From Corynebacterium sp. p3-SID1145 (GTDB lineage Bacteria; Actinomycetota; Actinomycetes; Mycobacteriales; Mycobacteriaceae): a DNA stretch of 64,000 bases. Location: NCBI GenBank assembly GCA_025144245.1, contig JALXXC010000002.1, positions 225,076 through 289,075 of the forward strand. The letters run 5' to 3'. Shown piece by piece: positions 46,123 to 54,865 of the stretch (position 1 is its first letter; every line of letters starts with the position of its first letter). Under the pieces are notes generated by a model. It made no database searches. It saw only the letters and a list, made by a program, of their open reading frames with translations, and had not been told where the DNA came from. The translations under genes and the position numbers were made by a program.

Positions 46123-46527
46123 ATGTTTCAACAGATTCATTCCGTGTCCCACGAGTGGGAACGGCGCGCCGCTCTGCGCGAATTTCGCGCGGGAAAGAAG
46201 AGCCGCGAGGAGGTGTGCGACGCCGACTTCCTACTCCGCGCCGCCGCGGAGCATCACGGGGTGGACTCCGGGCGCGACTGCCCCATTTGCGGCACACCGA
46301 TGCGCAACGTCTTCTGGGTCTACGGGGACAACCTGGGCCGGCGCTCCGGGTCGGCCCGCGGCGGGCAGGAAATCGCGGAGCTTATCGACGAAGTTGGCCC
46401 GTTCACCGTCCACACCGTCGAAGTATGCGGCTTCTGCCGCTGGAACCATCTTTTGCTCACCGCCGAGGCCGTTCCGGTTCAGTCATTCAGCGCCGGAGGA
46501 AGTACTCTATCTAGAGGAATCGAGTAG
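46123..46527 (+). CDS. DUF5318 zinc-ribbon-like protein
   Basis: A 134-residue protein of the DUF5318 family (Rv0049-type), always close to ponA in mycobacteria and corynebacteria. Two Cys pairs (CPICGTP near residue 53 and CGFCRWN near residue 105) look like a zinc ribbon. ATG 46123 fits both the family N-terminus and the -10 at 46110. Function unknown; a regulatory role for the PBP next door is only suggested by linkage. Confidence 0.83.
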   Translation: MFQQIHSVSHEWERRAALREFRAGKKSREEVCDADFLLRAAAEHHGVDSGRDCPICGTPMRNVFWVYGDNLGRRSGSARGGQEIAELIDEVGPFTVHTVEVCGFCRWNHLLLTAEAVPVQSFSAGGSTLSRGIE

Positions 46528-46541
46528 GCAGGAATACTTCA

Positions 46542-48911
46542 TTGGCACGAGAAACTGACTCCGGCAGCGGTCCGGGCAAGAAGCCCGCTGCACCGCGCCA
46601 CGACACAGCGAAGAACACGTCGCAGAACACCTCCAGCCCCAAAAACCGCAAGGACGACAGTCCGAGCGGCAAAGGCAAGACATTGGCGAAGGGCGACAAG
46701 GGCGATAAGGACGCGAAGGCCACGAAGGGCTCGAGCGCGACGGCGAAAAAGAAGAAGAGCCGGAAGGGCCAGTGGCTGGCCGCTTTCGTGCTGGCTCTCG
46801 TCCTCATCATGGCGGTGCCGCTGGCAATCTTCGGTGTGAAGTACAGCCAAGCGGACCTGCCTGAGCCGGGCGAGATCGAGACGGCGCAGGTGTCCACCAT
46901 CTTCGCCAACGACGGCACGACCCAGCTCGCCCGCATTGTCCCCGCCGAGGGCAACCGCGAGCAGATCCCGCTCGACGAAGTGCCCAAACACGTGCAGGAC
47001 GCCGTTCTCGCCGCCGAGGACCGCGACTTCTGGGAGAACTCGGGCTTCTCCTTCACTGGCTTCGGCCGCGCGCTGCTCGGCCAGATCACGGGAGACTCCT
47101 CCGCCGGCGGCGGCTCCACGATCACCCAGCAGTACGTGAAGAACACGATTGTGGGCAACGAGCGTTCCTACCAGCGCAAGTTCAACGAGCTGGTCTACTC
47201 GATCAAGATGACCCGCAATTGGTCGAAGGAAGAAATCCTCGCCGGTTACCTGAACACCATCTACTTCGGCCGCAACGCGTACGGGATCCAGGCCGCGGCC
47301 AACGCCTACTTCAATAAGCCCGCCTCTGAGCTCACCATCGAGGAAGGCGCGGTGCTGGCCAGCCTCATTCAGTTGCCTAGCCAGCTGGATCCGTGGAACA
47401 ACGAGCAGGATTCCATGAACCGCTGGAACTACGTGCTCGACGGCATGGTGCAGATGGGAGCGATCACGCCGGAGCAGCGCGCCGGGGCCAAATTCCCGGA
47501 CACGCGCGACCCGCAGACCTACTCCGCCTACACCGAGGCGACCGGCCCCAACGGCCTGATCAAGAACCAGGTCATCGCGGAGCTGGCCCAAGTGGGTATC
47601 AGTGAGGCCGACGTGACCAACCGCGGCCTGCAGATCACCACCACGATCGACCAGTCCACCCAGGACCAGGTGCTCAAAACCTCCGAGGAGCAGATGAGTC
47701 TCCTCCAGGAGGATGCCCGCACCGGTGTCGTCGCCATGGACCCGGCCACCGGTGCCATCAAGGGCTACTACGGCGGTGACGATCCCAGCGGCTGGGACTA
47801 CGCGAACGCAGGTCTGCAGACTGGGTCCTCGTTCAAGATCTTCGGTCTCGCGGCGGCACTCCAGCAGGGCATCCCGTTGTCGGCCTACTACGATTCCGGC
47901 CCCGTCACCGTGGGCGACAGGACCATCAACAACGACTCCGGTGTCAGCGGTGGCGTGACCACCCTGGCGGATGCGCTGAAGAATTCCTACAACACCTCGT
48001 TCATCCGCATGCAGTCCGATTTGGACAACGGCGCACAGGATACGGCCGACATGGCGCATGCTCTGGGTGTGGCCCGCGAGCTGCCGAATATCCCACACAC
48101 GTTGACGGAGAACGGCGAGATGCCTTACGACGGCATCATCCTGGGCCAGTACCAGTCCCGCGTGCTGGACATGGCCACCGGCGTGGCCACCCTGATCAAC
48201 CGCGGTGTCTGGCACCCGCCGCACTTCGTCGACCGGGTCACCACGGCCGACGGCGAGGTACTCTACGAATTCGATCCGGAGTACAAGGAACGCCGCGTGA
48301 ACAGCCAAGTCGCAGACAACGTGGTTGAGGCGATGCAGCCGATCGCCGGGTGGTCTAACAAGTCCCTGGCGGGCGGCCGGCCCTCCATCGCCAAGACCGG
48401 TACTGCCCAGATGGGCGACACCGGCAACAACAAGGACGCCTGGATGGTCGGCGGCACCCCGCAGCTTGCTGTCGCTGTGTGGGTGGGCACCGCGGACAAC
48501 ACCTCCGCCATCTTCAACCAGTGGGGCGGCAACATGTACGGCTCCATGTCGCCGGGCGCGATCTGGAAGGGCGTGCTCGACGGTGTGCTCGAAGGCCAGG
48601 ACTACGAGGAGTTCCCGCAGGCGAAGCCGATCAACTGGGGGATCAACCCCTACTCCGGCGGCAAGTACGGCGGCGGCACGTCGCCGAGCTACCAGAGTTA
48701 CGGCTACGACTACAGCCAGCAACAGCCGGCAGAGTCGCAGAACTCCCAGGTGCCGGAAGCTTCCGCTCCGGCAGCGGAGGCTCCGGCACCCGCGCCGGCG
48801 CCGGCACCCGCACCCGCGCCGGCTCCCGCCCCGGCACCCGCACCCGAACCGCCGGCCCAGCGCCAGCCCGAGGTGGATATCGGCGGCCTGATCGACGAAT
48901 TGGTCGAATAA
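46542..48911 (+). CDS. ponA: Class A penicillin-binding protein (transglycosylase/transpeptidase)
   Basis: A 789-residue peptidoglycan synthase. Residues 1-76 are a basic, disordered cytoplasmic tail. A membrane anchor follows at 78-100. The GT51 glycosyltransferase domain has AAEDRDFWENSGF and GGGSTITQQYVKN. The transpeptidase has SSFK near 428, SYN near 481 and KTGT near 617. The C-terminus is a Pro-Ala repeat (PAPAPAP type, about residues 745-780). The start is TTG 46542, with no in-frame ATG nearby. It follows DUF5318 by 14 nt and the GT87 gene starts 2 nt later, so the three form an operon. Confidence 0.94.
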   Translation: MARETDSGSGPGKKPAAPRHDTAKNTSQNTSSPKNRKDDSPSGKGKTLAKGDKGDKDAKATKGSSATAKKKKSRKGQWLAAFVLALVLIMAVPLAIFGVKYSQADLPEPGEIETAQVSTIFANDGTTQLARIVPAEGNREQIPLDEVPKHVQDAVLAAEDRDFWENSGFSFTGFGRALLGQITGDSSAGGGSTITQQYVKNTIVGNERSYQRKFNELVYSIKMTRNWSKEEILAGYLNTIYFGRNAYGIQAAANAYFNKPASELTIEEGAVLASLIQLPSQLDPWNNEQDSMNRWNYVLDGMVQMGAITPEQRAGAKFPDTRDPQTYSAYTEATGPNGLIKNQVIAELAQVGISEADVTNRGLQITTTIDQSTQDQVLKTSEEQMSLLQEDARTGVVAMDPATGAIKGYYGGDDPSGWDYANAGLQTGSSFKIFGLAAALQQGIPLSAYYDSGPVTVGDRTINNDSGVSGGVTTLADALKNSYNTSFIRMQSDLDNGAQDTADMAHALGVARELPNIPHTLTENGEMPYDGIILGQYQSRVLDMATGVATLINRGVWHPPHFVDRVTTADGEVLYEFDPEYKERRVNSQVADNVVEAMQPIAGWSNKSLAGGRPSIAKTGTAQMGDTGNNKDAWMVGGTPQLAVAVWVGTADNTSAIFNQWGGNMYGSMSPGAIWKGVLDGVLEGQDYEEFPQAKPINWGINPYSGGKYGGGTSPSYQSYGYDYSQQQPAESQNSQVPEASAPAAEAPAPAPAPAPAPAPAPAPAPAPEPPAQRQPEVDIGGLIDELVE

Positions 48912-48912
48912 C

Positions 48913-50463
48913 GTGACCACGAAGCAGCGGGTATCCCGCCCCGGCGGTGCGCGTTGGCCGGACCCGGCCGATCGTATCCAGCCCGGAAAGACAGAGCCGG
49001 CCGCCGCCGGGACCATGCGGTTCCTCGGCGGCGCCATGGGCCGTTTCGCGCAAATCGGTCGCGGCCGCTGGTGGACGCCCCTGCGCACCATCATCGATGT
49101 CGCGTGGACCTTCCTCGCTCTCGGCGCACTGTCGAAGTCGAACTGCGCGCGGGGCAAGCTTGTCGACGGCGCCATGCAGCTCAACTGGGACGGCAACCGC
49201 CAATACACCTCGTTCTGCTACAACGACATCGTCCCGCTCTACGGCGGGCGCGGGCTCGACCAGCCAGGCTTTGTCTACGACTATTCGTGGGCGGAGGGCG
49301 ACCTCACCCGGTACATGGAGTACCCAGTCCTGGGCGGCCTGTTCCAGGGCCTGATGGGGTGGATTGCCAGGACGACGTATCCGGTCGTCGATAAGCTGCT
49401 CCCTGATTCCGGCTGGTACTTCTACCTGACCGCTTTTGTGATGGCCCTGATCTGGGTGGCCACTGCGCGCATGGTCGCGGAATTGGCCGGCAACCGAATC
49501 TGGGACACGATTCTCGTGGTTGCCTCTCCCCTGCTGATCATGCACGCGTTCACGAACTGGGACATTCCGTCGATCGCGTTCGCTGTCGGCGCGATGCTGG
49601 CCGCGCGCAACAAGCGTTTCTGGCTCGCCGGCGTGCTCATCGGTGCTGGCACCGCATTCAAGATGTGGCCCGTTTTCCTGCTGGGCGCCTACCTAGTCGT
49701 ATTCCTGCGCCGCCGCGACATGATGCCGTGGGTGAAGTTGGCCGTCGGTGCCGCCGGCACGTGGTTGGCGGTCAACGTGCCGCTGATGCTGCGCAACTAC
49801 GATTCTTGGCACGAATTCCAGCGCCTGAACACGGAGCGCGGTTGGGAATGGACCACGATCTACGCGGTGATCTCCCGCATCACAGGCTGGACCGGGTTCG
49901 ACGCGGGCGAGGGTGCCCCGGTGATCCTGAATACTGTGACCCTCGTGCTCTTTCTGCTCGGATGCTTGTTCGTTTTGGTTGCGGGCCTCAAAGCGCCGGA
50001 GGAGCCGCGCATCGCCGAACTCGTGGTGCTGATTGTCGGCTTCTTCCTGCTGTTCAACAAGGTGTGGAGCCCCCAGTACTCACTGTGGTTCATCGTGCCG
50101 GCAGTGCTCGCTCTCCCCTACTGGCGCTTGCTGCTGACGTGGATGACCGTGGACATGATGGTGTGGCCTATCTTGATGTGGCACATGCTGGGCACCGACA
50201 ATCTCGGCCTGCCCGACGGGGCGCTCAACATAATCGTGCTCGCGCGCGATGCGTTCATCGTGGCGATCATGGTGCTCGTAGTCCAGCAGATGTACGGCCG
50301 CCGCCGCGACAAGGTCCGCGAAGCCCACTTCGGCTGCGACCCGCTCATGACCACCCCGGACGATTGGGAGGAGGCGAAACGCACATGGGAACCGCGACAG
50401 TCCTCGGCATCTGCTCCATCGTGCTCGCGTTCTTACTCTTCACCGCCTGCTACTGGACAGTAG
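48913..50463 (+). CDS. GT87-family mannosyltransferase-like membrane protein
   Basis: A 516-residue polytopic membrane protein of the GT-C fold, DUF2029/GT87 group, equivalent in position to Rv0051. About ten helices are visible, plus a conserved acidic loop early on (FVYDYSWAEGDLTRYMEYP) suited to catalysis with polyprenyl-phosphate sugar donors. It is translationally close to ponA (GTG 48913, 1 nt after the TAA). A role in cell-wall glycan or lipoglycan building is inferred. Its 3' end overlaps a small ORF. Confidence 0.82.
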   Translation: MTTKQRVSRPGGARWPDPADRIQPGKTEPAAAGTMRFLGGAMGRFAQIGRGRWWTPLRTIIDVAWTFLALGALSKSNCARGKLVDGAMQLNWDGNRQYTSFCYNDIVPLYGGRGLDQPGFVYDYSWAEGDLTRYMEYPVLGGLFQGLMGWIARTTYPVVDKLLPDSGWYFYLTAFVMALIWVATARMVAELAGNRIWDTILVVASPLLIMHAFTNWDIPSIAFAVGAMLAARNKRFWLAGVLIGAGTAFKMWPVFLLGAYLVVFLRRRDMMPWVKLAVGAAGTWLAVNVPLMLRNYDSWHEFQRLNTERGWEWTTIYAVISRITGWTGFDAGEGAPVILNTVTLVLFLLGCLFVLVAGLKAPEEPRIAELVVLIVGFFLLFNKVWSPQYSLWFIVPAVLALPYWRLLLTWMTVDMMVWPILMWHMLGTDNLGLPDGALNIIVLARDAFIVAIMVLVVQQMYGRRRDKVREAHFGCDPLMTTPDDWEEAKRTWEPRQSSASAPSCSRSYSSPPATGQ

Positions 50464-50579
50464 TGAACAAAAAGCCCGCCGCGCTGTCGGTCGGGCTGGG
50501 TTTGGCGGCGTTCATCTTCATGACTTTCGTGCCGGTCTTTCTAGCCGTCTTCGTTGTCGCGCCGAATTCGGGCCAGTAG
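50385..50579 (+). CDS. Small two-helix membrane protein overlapping GT87 gene
   Basis: A 64-residue protein with two hydrophobic helices (about residues 5-25 and 36-58) joined by a basic turn VNKKPAALS. ATG 50385 lies 10 nt after GGAGGAGG inside the GT87 coding sequence, in another frame, so the genes overlap by 79 nt. The protein-like hydrophobicity and the good ribosome-binding site make it a probable real gene missed by standard callers. It may be an accessory subunit. Confidence 0.6.
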   Translation: MGTATVLGICSIVLAFLLFTACYWTVVNKKPAALSVGLGLAAFIFMTFVPVFLAVFVVAPNSGQ

Positions 50580-50663
50580 TCCGCCGCAGCCGAGATTCAC
50601 GGCGTGCGCTGGAGAATTATTTTCTACCTAGAATATTTTCCAGGCATCCGTACGGTGGGAACC

Positions 50664-51113
50664 GTGAGCAAGAACAAACTAACGACGTTGATCGCTGTAC
50701 CTGCTCTCTCCTTCTCCCTTGTCGCTTGCAGTGATAGTGGCGAAGATGCCGCGCCAGAAACTATCACCGAAGAGATCACGGCGACCCCCACCGCGTCGAC
50801 TGCTTCTGACGATGATGGCCAGAGTGAACAGGATGACGACCAGGACGACCATGACGACCAACAAAAGACTGCAGGCAACACTCAGGGGGACCGGCCTGCC
50901 GAGGTGACCGGCTACACCGCCGAGGCTGAAGCCGAGAAGTCCGAGGAAGGCGTCACTGACTCCGACGTCGAGAGCACCCTCGCCGCGGCCAGGAATAACG
51001 AAGCCGGCGTTGAGATCGAGTGGGATGACGGCTACTGGGAAATCGAATTCGGGGACATCGAAATCGACATTGATCCCGGAGGTCTGGTGCGCGACATCGA
51101 CCGTGACGATTAG
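50664..51113 (+). CDS. Acidic lipoprotein, unassigned
   Basis: A 149-residue exported lipoprotein. The lipobox LVAC ends at residue 22 of a GTG-initiated signal peptide. The mature part is very acidic, with Asp/Glu/Gln/Thr-rich low complexity (residues 25-85), then a short folded-looking C-terminal segment with WDDGYWEIEFGDIEID, which resembles a PepSY-like calcium-binding piece. TACGGT ends 7 nt before GTG 50664. Function unknown. Confidence 0.7.
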   Translation: MSKNKLTTLIAVPALSFSLVACSDSGEDAAPETITEEITATPTASTASDDDGQSEQDDDQDDHDDQQKTAGNTQGDRPAEVTGYTAEAEAEKSEEGVTDSDVESTLAAARNNEAGVEIEWDDGYWEIEFGDIEIDIDPGGLVRDIDRDD

Positions 51114-51135
51114 CTGGATGTCGGGGCGCGGAAGG

Positions 51136-51146
51136 CGTCGATAAGC
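51136..51146 (-). repeat. Intergenic copy of GCTTATCGACG
   Basis: An exact copy of the dispersed 11-mer (minus orientation) in the 154-nt leader region before rpsF. Confidence 0.8.
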
Positions 51147-51215
51147 GATTTCTCCCTGCTCGTGGCCTGCGGTACGCTTGACGGGTTGCTTGACGTAAGC
51201 GACCCTCCTGCCATC

Positions 51216-51232
51216 GCCACAAGGGCGGTGGC
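51216..51232 (+). promoter_or_regulatory. Hairpin in rpsF leader
   Basis: GCCAC - 7 nt - GTGGC lies about 36 nt before the rpsF start, downstream of a repeated GCTTGACG pair (51176 and 51188) that supplies a -35-like TTGACG. Many rpsF leaders bind S6:S18 for autoregulation; a match to that structure is untested here. Confidence 0.35.
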
Positions 51233-51267
51233 CGAAACCAAACAGACCATAGGAGGTGATGAGGTCC

Positions 51268-51558
51268 GTGCGTCACTACGAAGTAATGATCATTCTTGAC
51301 CCGAGTCAGGATGAGCGCACTGTTGCCCCGTCCCTGGACAAGTACCTTGAGATTGTCCGCAAGGATAACGGCACGGTGGAGAACGTTGATGTGTGGGGCA
51401 AGCGCCGTCTTGCGTACCCCATCGACAAGAAGGAAGAGGGCGTCTACGCAGTAGTCACCCTGGATTGCGCGTCCGAGACCGTGCAGGAGCTCGACCGCCG
51501 TCTGAACCTGAACGACTCTGTCATTCGAACCAAGGTTCTGCGCACCGACAACAAGTAA
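51268..51558 (+). CDS. rpsF: 30S ribosomal protein S6
   Basis: A 96-residue small-subunit protein. It begins in the standard way ([11 protein letters not shown]). GTG 51268 is the start because the Shine-Dalgarno AGGAGGTGATG ends 6 nt upstream; codons further upstream would lie inside that site. rpsR, its usual partner elsewhere, is not in this cluster. Confidence 0.95.
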   Translation: MRHYEVMIILDPSQDERTVAPSLDKYLEIVRKDNGTVENVDVWGKRRLAYPIDKKEEGVYAVVTLDCASETVQELDRRLNLNDSVIRTKVLRTDNK

Positions 51559-51703
51559 GCGCTGAACTTAAAGAACGGCGCGCCAGGGAGTGAAACCCCA
51601 GCGCAAGGGCTGTGTTCAGTGCGGGCTATACACTGGCTTGCACAACGACAAATCAACGTCGAATCAGCACTCTGTTCACAAGGTCAAAAGGTAAGGACGA
51701 AGA

Positions 51704-52282
51704 ATGGCACAAGGCGATACCCCCATCACTGTCGTAGGCAACCTGGTTGCCGACCCGGAACTGCGTTTCACGCCCACAGGGCTCGCGGTGGCGAATTTCC
51801 GCATCGCGTCCACCCCGCGCGTTTACAACCGTGACTCCGGTCAGTGGGAAGACGGCGAAGCTTTGTTCCTGACCTGCAACGTGTGGCGTGAGGCTGCGGA
51901 AAACGTTGCGGAGTCGCTGACCAAGGGCATGCGCGTCATTGTCAATGGCCGCCTGAAGCAGCGCTCCTACCAGAACCGTGAAGGTGAAAACCGCACGGTG
52001 TTCGAGGTTGAGGCCGACGAGGTCGGTCCGTCCCTAAAGTACGCTACAGCCAGCGTGAACCGGAATTCCCGCGACGGAAACTCCGGCCGATCCGGCGGCG
52101 GCGGCTTCGGTGGCAACCAAGGAGGCCAGTCCACCGGTGGATTCGGTGGCGGCAACCAGGGCAACCAGGGTGGTCAGTCTGGCCAGAACAACCAGCAAAA
52201 CAACCAGCCCGCGAACGACCCGTGGAACTCTGCTCCTCCCGCCGGAGGTTTCGGCGGCATGGACGACGAGCCCCCGTTCTAA
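51704..52282 (+). CDS. ssb: Single-stranded DNA-binding protein
   Basis: A 192-residue SSB. The OB-fold occupies residues 1-115 ([17 protein letters not shown]). A Gly/Gln/Asn-rich flexible linker follows. The acidic tip DDEPPF recruits partner proteins. AAGG precedes the ATG. It lies 145 nt after rpsF and before rplI, as in most actinobacteria. Confidence 0.96.
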   Translation: MAQGDTPITVVGNLVADPELRFTPTGLAVANFRIASTPRVYNRDSGQWEDGEALFLTCNVWREAAENVAESLTKGMRVIVNGRLKQRSYQNREGENRTVFEVEADEVGPSLKYATASVNRNSRDGNSGRSGGGGFGGNQGGQSTGGFGGGNQGNQGGQSGQNNQQNNQPANDPWNSAPPAGGFGGMDDEPPF

Positions 52283-52330
52283 AGCACATCGACAAAACAC
52301 CATCAACTTTCAGAAGGAAAGGTAAGGATT

Positions 52331-52783
52331 ATGAAGCTGATCCTCACCGCTGCCGTTGAGAACCTTGGTGAACCCGGCGACATTGTCGAGGTCAAGGACG
52401 GCTACGGACGTAACCTTCTGCTTCCGCGCGGCCTGGCCATCGTGGCCACCCGCGGCGCAGAGAAGCAGATTGAGGACATCAAGCGCACCCAGCAGGAACG
52501 CGAAGTGCGCGATCTGGACCACGCTAAGGAACTGCGTGACCAGCTCGACCAGCTGCAGGGCGTCACCGTGAAGGTGCGCACCGCCAACAACGGCAAGATC
52601 TTCGGTTCGGTCAAGCCGGCCGACATCGCCGACGCCGTTCTGGCAGCAGGCGGCCCGAACTTGGACAAGCGCCGCATCAACGTGCCGAAGGGTCTCGTGA
52701 CCAGCACCGGCGGTTACCAGGTCAAGGTCCGACTCCACGATGACGTGGAGGGCAAGGTGAACTTCGAGGTCGTGAGCGCTTAA
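52331..52783 (+). CDS. rplI: 50S ribosomal protein L9
   Basis: A 150-residue large-subunit protein. The N-terminal rRNA-binding domain is VENLGEPGDIVEVKDGYGRN and a long connecting helix follows. AGAAGGAAAGG lies upstream of the ATG. A strong terminator follows 50 nt after the stop. Confidence 0.96.
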   Translation: MKLILTAAVENLGEPGDIVEVKDGYGRNLLLPRGLAIVATRGAEKQIEDIKRTQQEREVRDLDHAKELRDQLDQLQGVTVKVRTANNGKIFGSVKPADIADAVLAAGGPNLDKRRINVPKGLVTSTGGYQVKVRLHDDVEGKVNFEVVSA

Positions 52784-52833
52784 CAGCAGCGCTTCCACGG
52801 CGATCGCTTCAGCGATCCAACGACAACAGCTTT

Positions 52834-52877
52834 GAGCGTGGGTCCCACTTGTGAGGAGTGGGGCCCACGCTCTTTTT
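52834..52877 (+). terminator. Strong intrinsic terminator after rplI
   Basis: GAGCGTGGG-T-CCCAC and GTGGG-G-CCCACGCTC form a 14-bp stem with one mismatch and a 9-nt loop, followed by TTTTT. It separates the rpsF-ssb-rplI unit from dnaB. Confidence 0.93.
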
Positions 52878-52879
52878 GT

Positions 52880-53338
52880 GTGCGGTGAAGAACCAGAAAT
52901 AAGTGGGCCGTTGGGTATGACGCGCTGAGCTGGGGTTGCGCACAGCTCCTGTGGATAACTCGGTGCAATACTAGCAGTTCACAGGGCAAAAACAGATGAT
53001 TCGAGACAGTTTGTTCACTTATTAGATGTCATTTTGGACTTGTCAAACCCGCTGGTTGTGGATTTATTCACCGAATGTGCGGCCTGTCTCGAATGAATAA
53101 TAAAGGGCTCAGCTGGGATAATCGTGAATTCTGGGGATAGCAGAGCGAGTTGTCCACAAGTTATCCACAGATGAGGTGGTGGGGGTGTGGAAAAAATCAT
53201 GGGCAATGTGGAACTTATTCACATGCCCTTGTGGATAACTGCGATTTCAAGGCATTGCAGGGCCTGCTCGACGGCAGTGTGGGTGAAAGCGGCGGGTAAC
53301 ATTTCGAAGGAGCCGACAACGTGAAGGAGCGCGAGAAT
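52880..53338. promoter_or_regulatory. dnaB upstream region with DnaA-box cluster
   Basis: An AT-richer 459-nt strip with no gene. Perfect DnaA boxes are at 52950-52958 (minus), 53161-53169 (plus) and 53230-53238 (minus). One-base variants are at 53150-53158 and 53215-53223. An 11-bp inverted repeat, ATTCGAGACAG (52999) and CTGTCTCGAAT (53084), brackets the most AT-rich part. It probably serves DnaA-dependent control of dnaB. Confidence 0.7.
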
Positions 53339-54841
53339 ATGGCATCGGGGACAGCGGGCGGAAGCTCGCCGCAGGACGGGGGATACAACGGGGACAGCTT
53401 CGCCGACGAGGCGGTGCCTCTGCCCCCGGAACCAAGTGACGGACCGGAGGAATACCGTGGTGGGTCGTCCCGCTACCGGGGCCGCAAGGGATTCACCCAA
53501 GACCGCTCTGACCTGTCCGAGTACCGTCAGCCCCCGCACGACAGGAAGGCGGAGCAGGGCGTTCTCGGCGCTATGCTTCTTAGCCCGACGACAGTGATCG
53601 ACGTGATCGAGCTGCTGCGCGTCGAGGATTTCTATTTTCCGGCCCACCAGCTGATCTACCAGGCTATCCTCGACCTCTACTCGCAGGGGTCCGAGGTGGA
53701 TGTGCTCATCGTCAGTGGTCGCCTCGACCGTCTGAACCAGCTGGAACGGGCGGGTGGGGCACCGTACCTGCACACGTTGATCTCCGAGGTGCCCACCTCG
53801 GCAAACGCCCGCTACTACGCGGATATCGTGGCGGAGAAGTCTACGCTGCGGCAGCTGGTGGATGCCGGTACCCGTGTGGCGCAGCTGGGTTACGACGGTG
53901 CGGAGGGCATGGAGATCGAGTCGCTGGTCGACCGGGCCCAGCAGGAAGTGTTCGCGGTCGCACAGCAGAAGACAGGGGAGGACTACCGCGCGCTGGCTGA
54001 CCTGCTCAAGCCCACCGTGGACGAGTTGGCGGCCTACGAGAAGGACGGCGGCCTCGCGGCCGGAGTGCCCACCGGCTTCATCGACCTGGACCGCCTGACT
54101 AACGGTCTTCACGCCGGACAGATGATCATCATCGCCGCCCGCCCTGGTGTGGGCAAGTCGACACTGGCCATGGATTTCGTGCGCTCGTGCTCCATCCACA
54201 ACGGTCTGACCTCCGTGATTTTCTCGCTCGAAATGAGCGCCTCCGAGATCGTCATGCGTCTTTTGTCCGCCGAGACGGAGATCAAGCTGTCGGCGATGCG
54301 CTCGGGCCAGATGGAGGAGTCCGACTGGGAAAAGCTCACCCACCGCCTCCGCGAGATCCAGGCGGCACCGATCTTCATTGATGATTCCCCGAACCTGACC
54401 ATGATGGAGATCCGGTCCAAGGCTCGCCGCCTAAAGCAGCAGCACGGCCTCGACCTCGTGGTGCTCGACTACATGCAGCTGATGAGCTCCGGCCGCAAGG
54501 TCGAATCCCGTCAGCAGGAGGTCTCGGAATTCTCCCGGCAGCTCAAGCTGTTGGCCAAGGAGCTCGAAGTCCCCGTCATCGCTATCTCGCAGCTCAACCG
54601 TGGCCCGGAAGCCCGCACTGACAAACGCCCTCAGCTGGCGGATCTCCGTGAGTCCGGTTCGCTGGAGCAAGATGCGGATATCGTGATGCTGCTGTACCGG
54701 CCGGACTCCCAAGACCGCGACAACGAGCGTGCTGGCGAGGCCGACATCATCATCGCGAAGCACCGCGGCGGTCCGATCGACACGATCGCCGTGGCGCACC
54801 AGCTGCACTACTCCCGATTCGTGAACATGGCGCGCGGCTGA
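53339..54841 (+). CDS. dnaB: Replicative DNA helicase
   Basis: A 500-residue ring helicase that unwinds DNA ahead of the replisome. The N-terminal domain starts near EQGVLGAMLLS. The RecA-like domain has Walker A ARPGVGKST near residue 267, Walker B LVVLDYMQLM near residue 376 and the Gln/Arg loop (AISQLNRG). No intein interrupts it. ATG 53339 has AAGGAG 9 nt upstream; GTG 53321 is within that site. Confidence 0.96.
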   Translation: MASGTAGGSSPQDGGYNGDSFADEAVPLPPEPSDGPEEYRGGSSRYRGRKGFTQDRSDLSEYRQPPHDRKAEQGVLGAMLLSPTTVIDVIELLRVEDFYFPAHQLIYQAILDLYSQGSEVDVLIVSGRLDRLNQLERAGGAPYLHTLISEVPTSANARYYADIVAEKSTLRQLVDAGTRVAQLGYDGAEGMEIESLVDRAQQEVFAVAQQKTGEDYRALADLLKPTVDELAAYEKDGGLAAGVPTGFIDLDRLTNGLHAGQMIIIAARPGVGKSTLAMDFVRSCSIHNGLTSVIFSLEMSASEIVMRLLSAETEIKLSAMRSGQMEESDWEKLTHRLREIQAAPIFIDDSPNLTMMEIRSKARRLKQQHGLDLVVLDYMQLMSSGRKVESRQQEVSEFSRQLKLLAKELEVPVIAISQLNRGPEARTDKRPQLADLRESGSLEQDADIVMLLYRPDSQDRDNERAGEADIIIAKHRGGPIDTIAVAHQLHYSRFVNMARG

Positions 54842-54865
54842 TCGGGAGAATGTGGCATCGAGAAG

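Noticed and set aside
48780-48850. Regular short repeats that could suggest a CRISPR or satellite array
   Set aside because: They code for the Pro-Ala tail of ponA in frame and have no spacers.
46539-49208. An 889-residue ORF on the minus strand opposite ponA
   Set aside because: It is a shadow frame created by high-GC codon use. ponA on the plus strand has all its family motifs, and the antisense product matches nothing.
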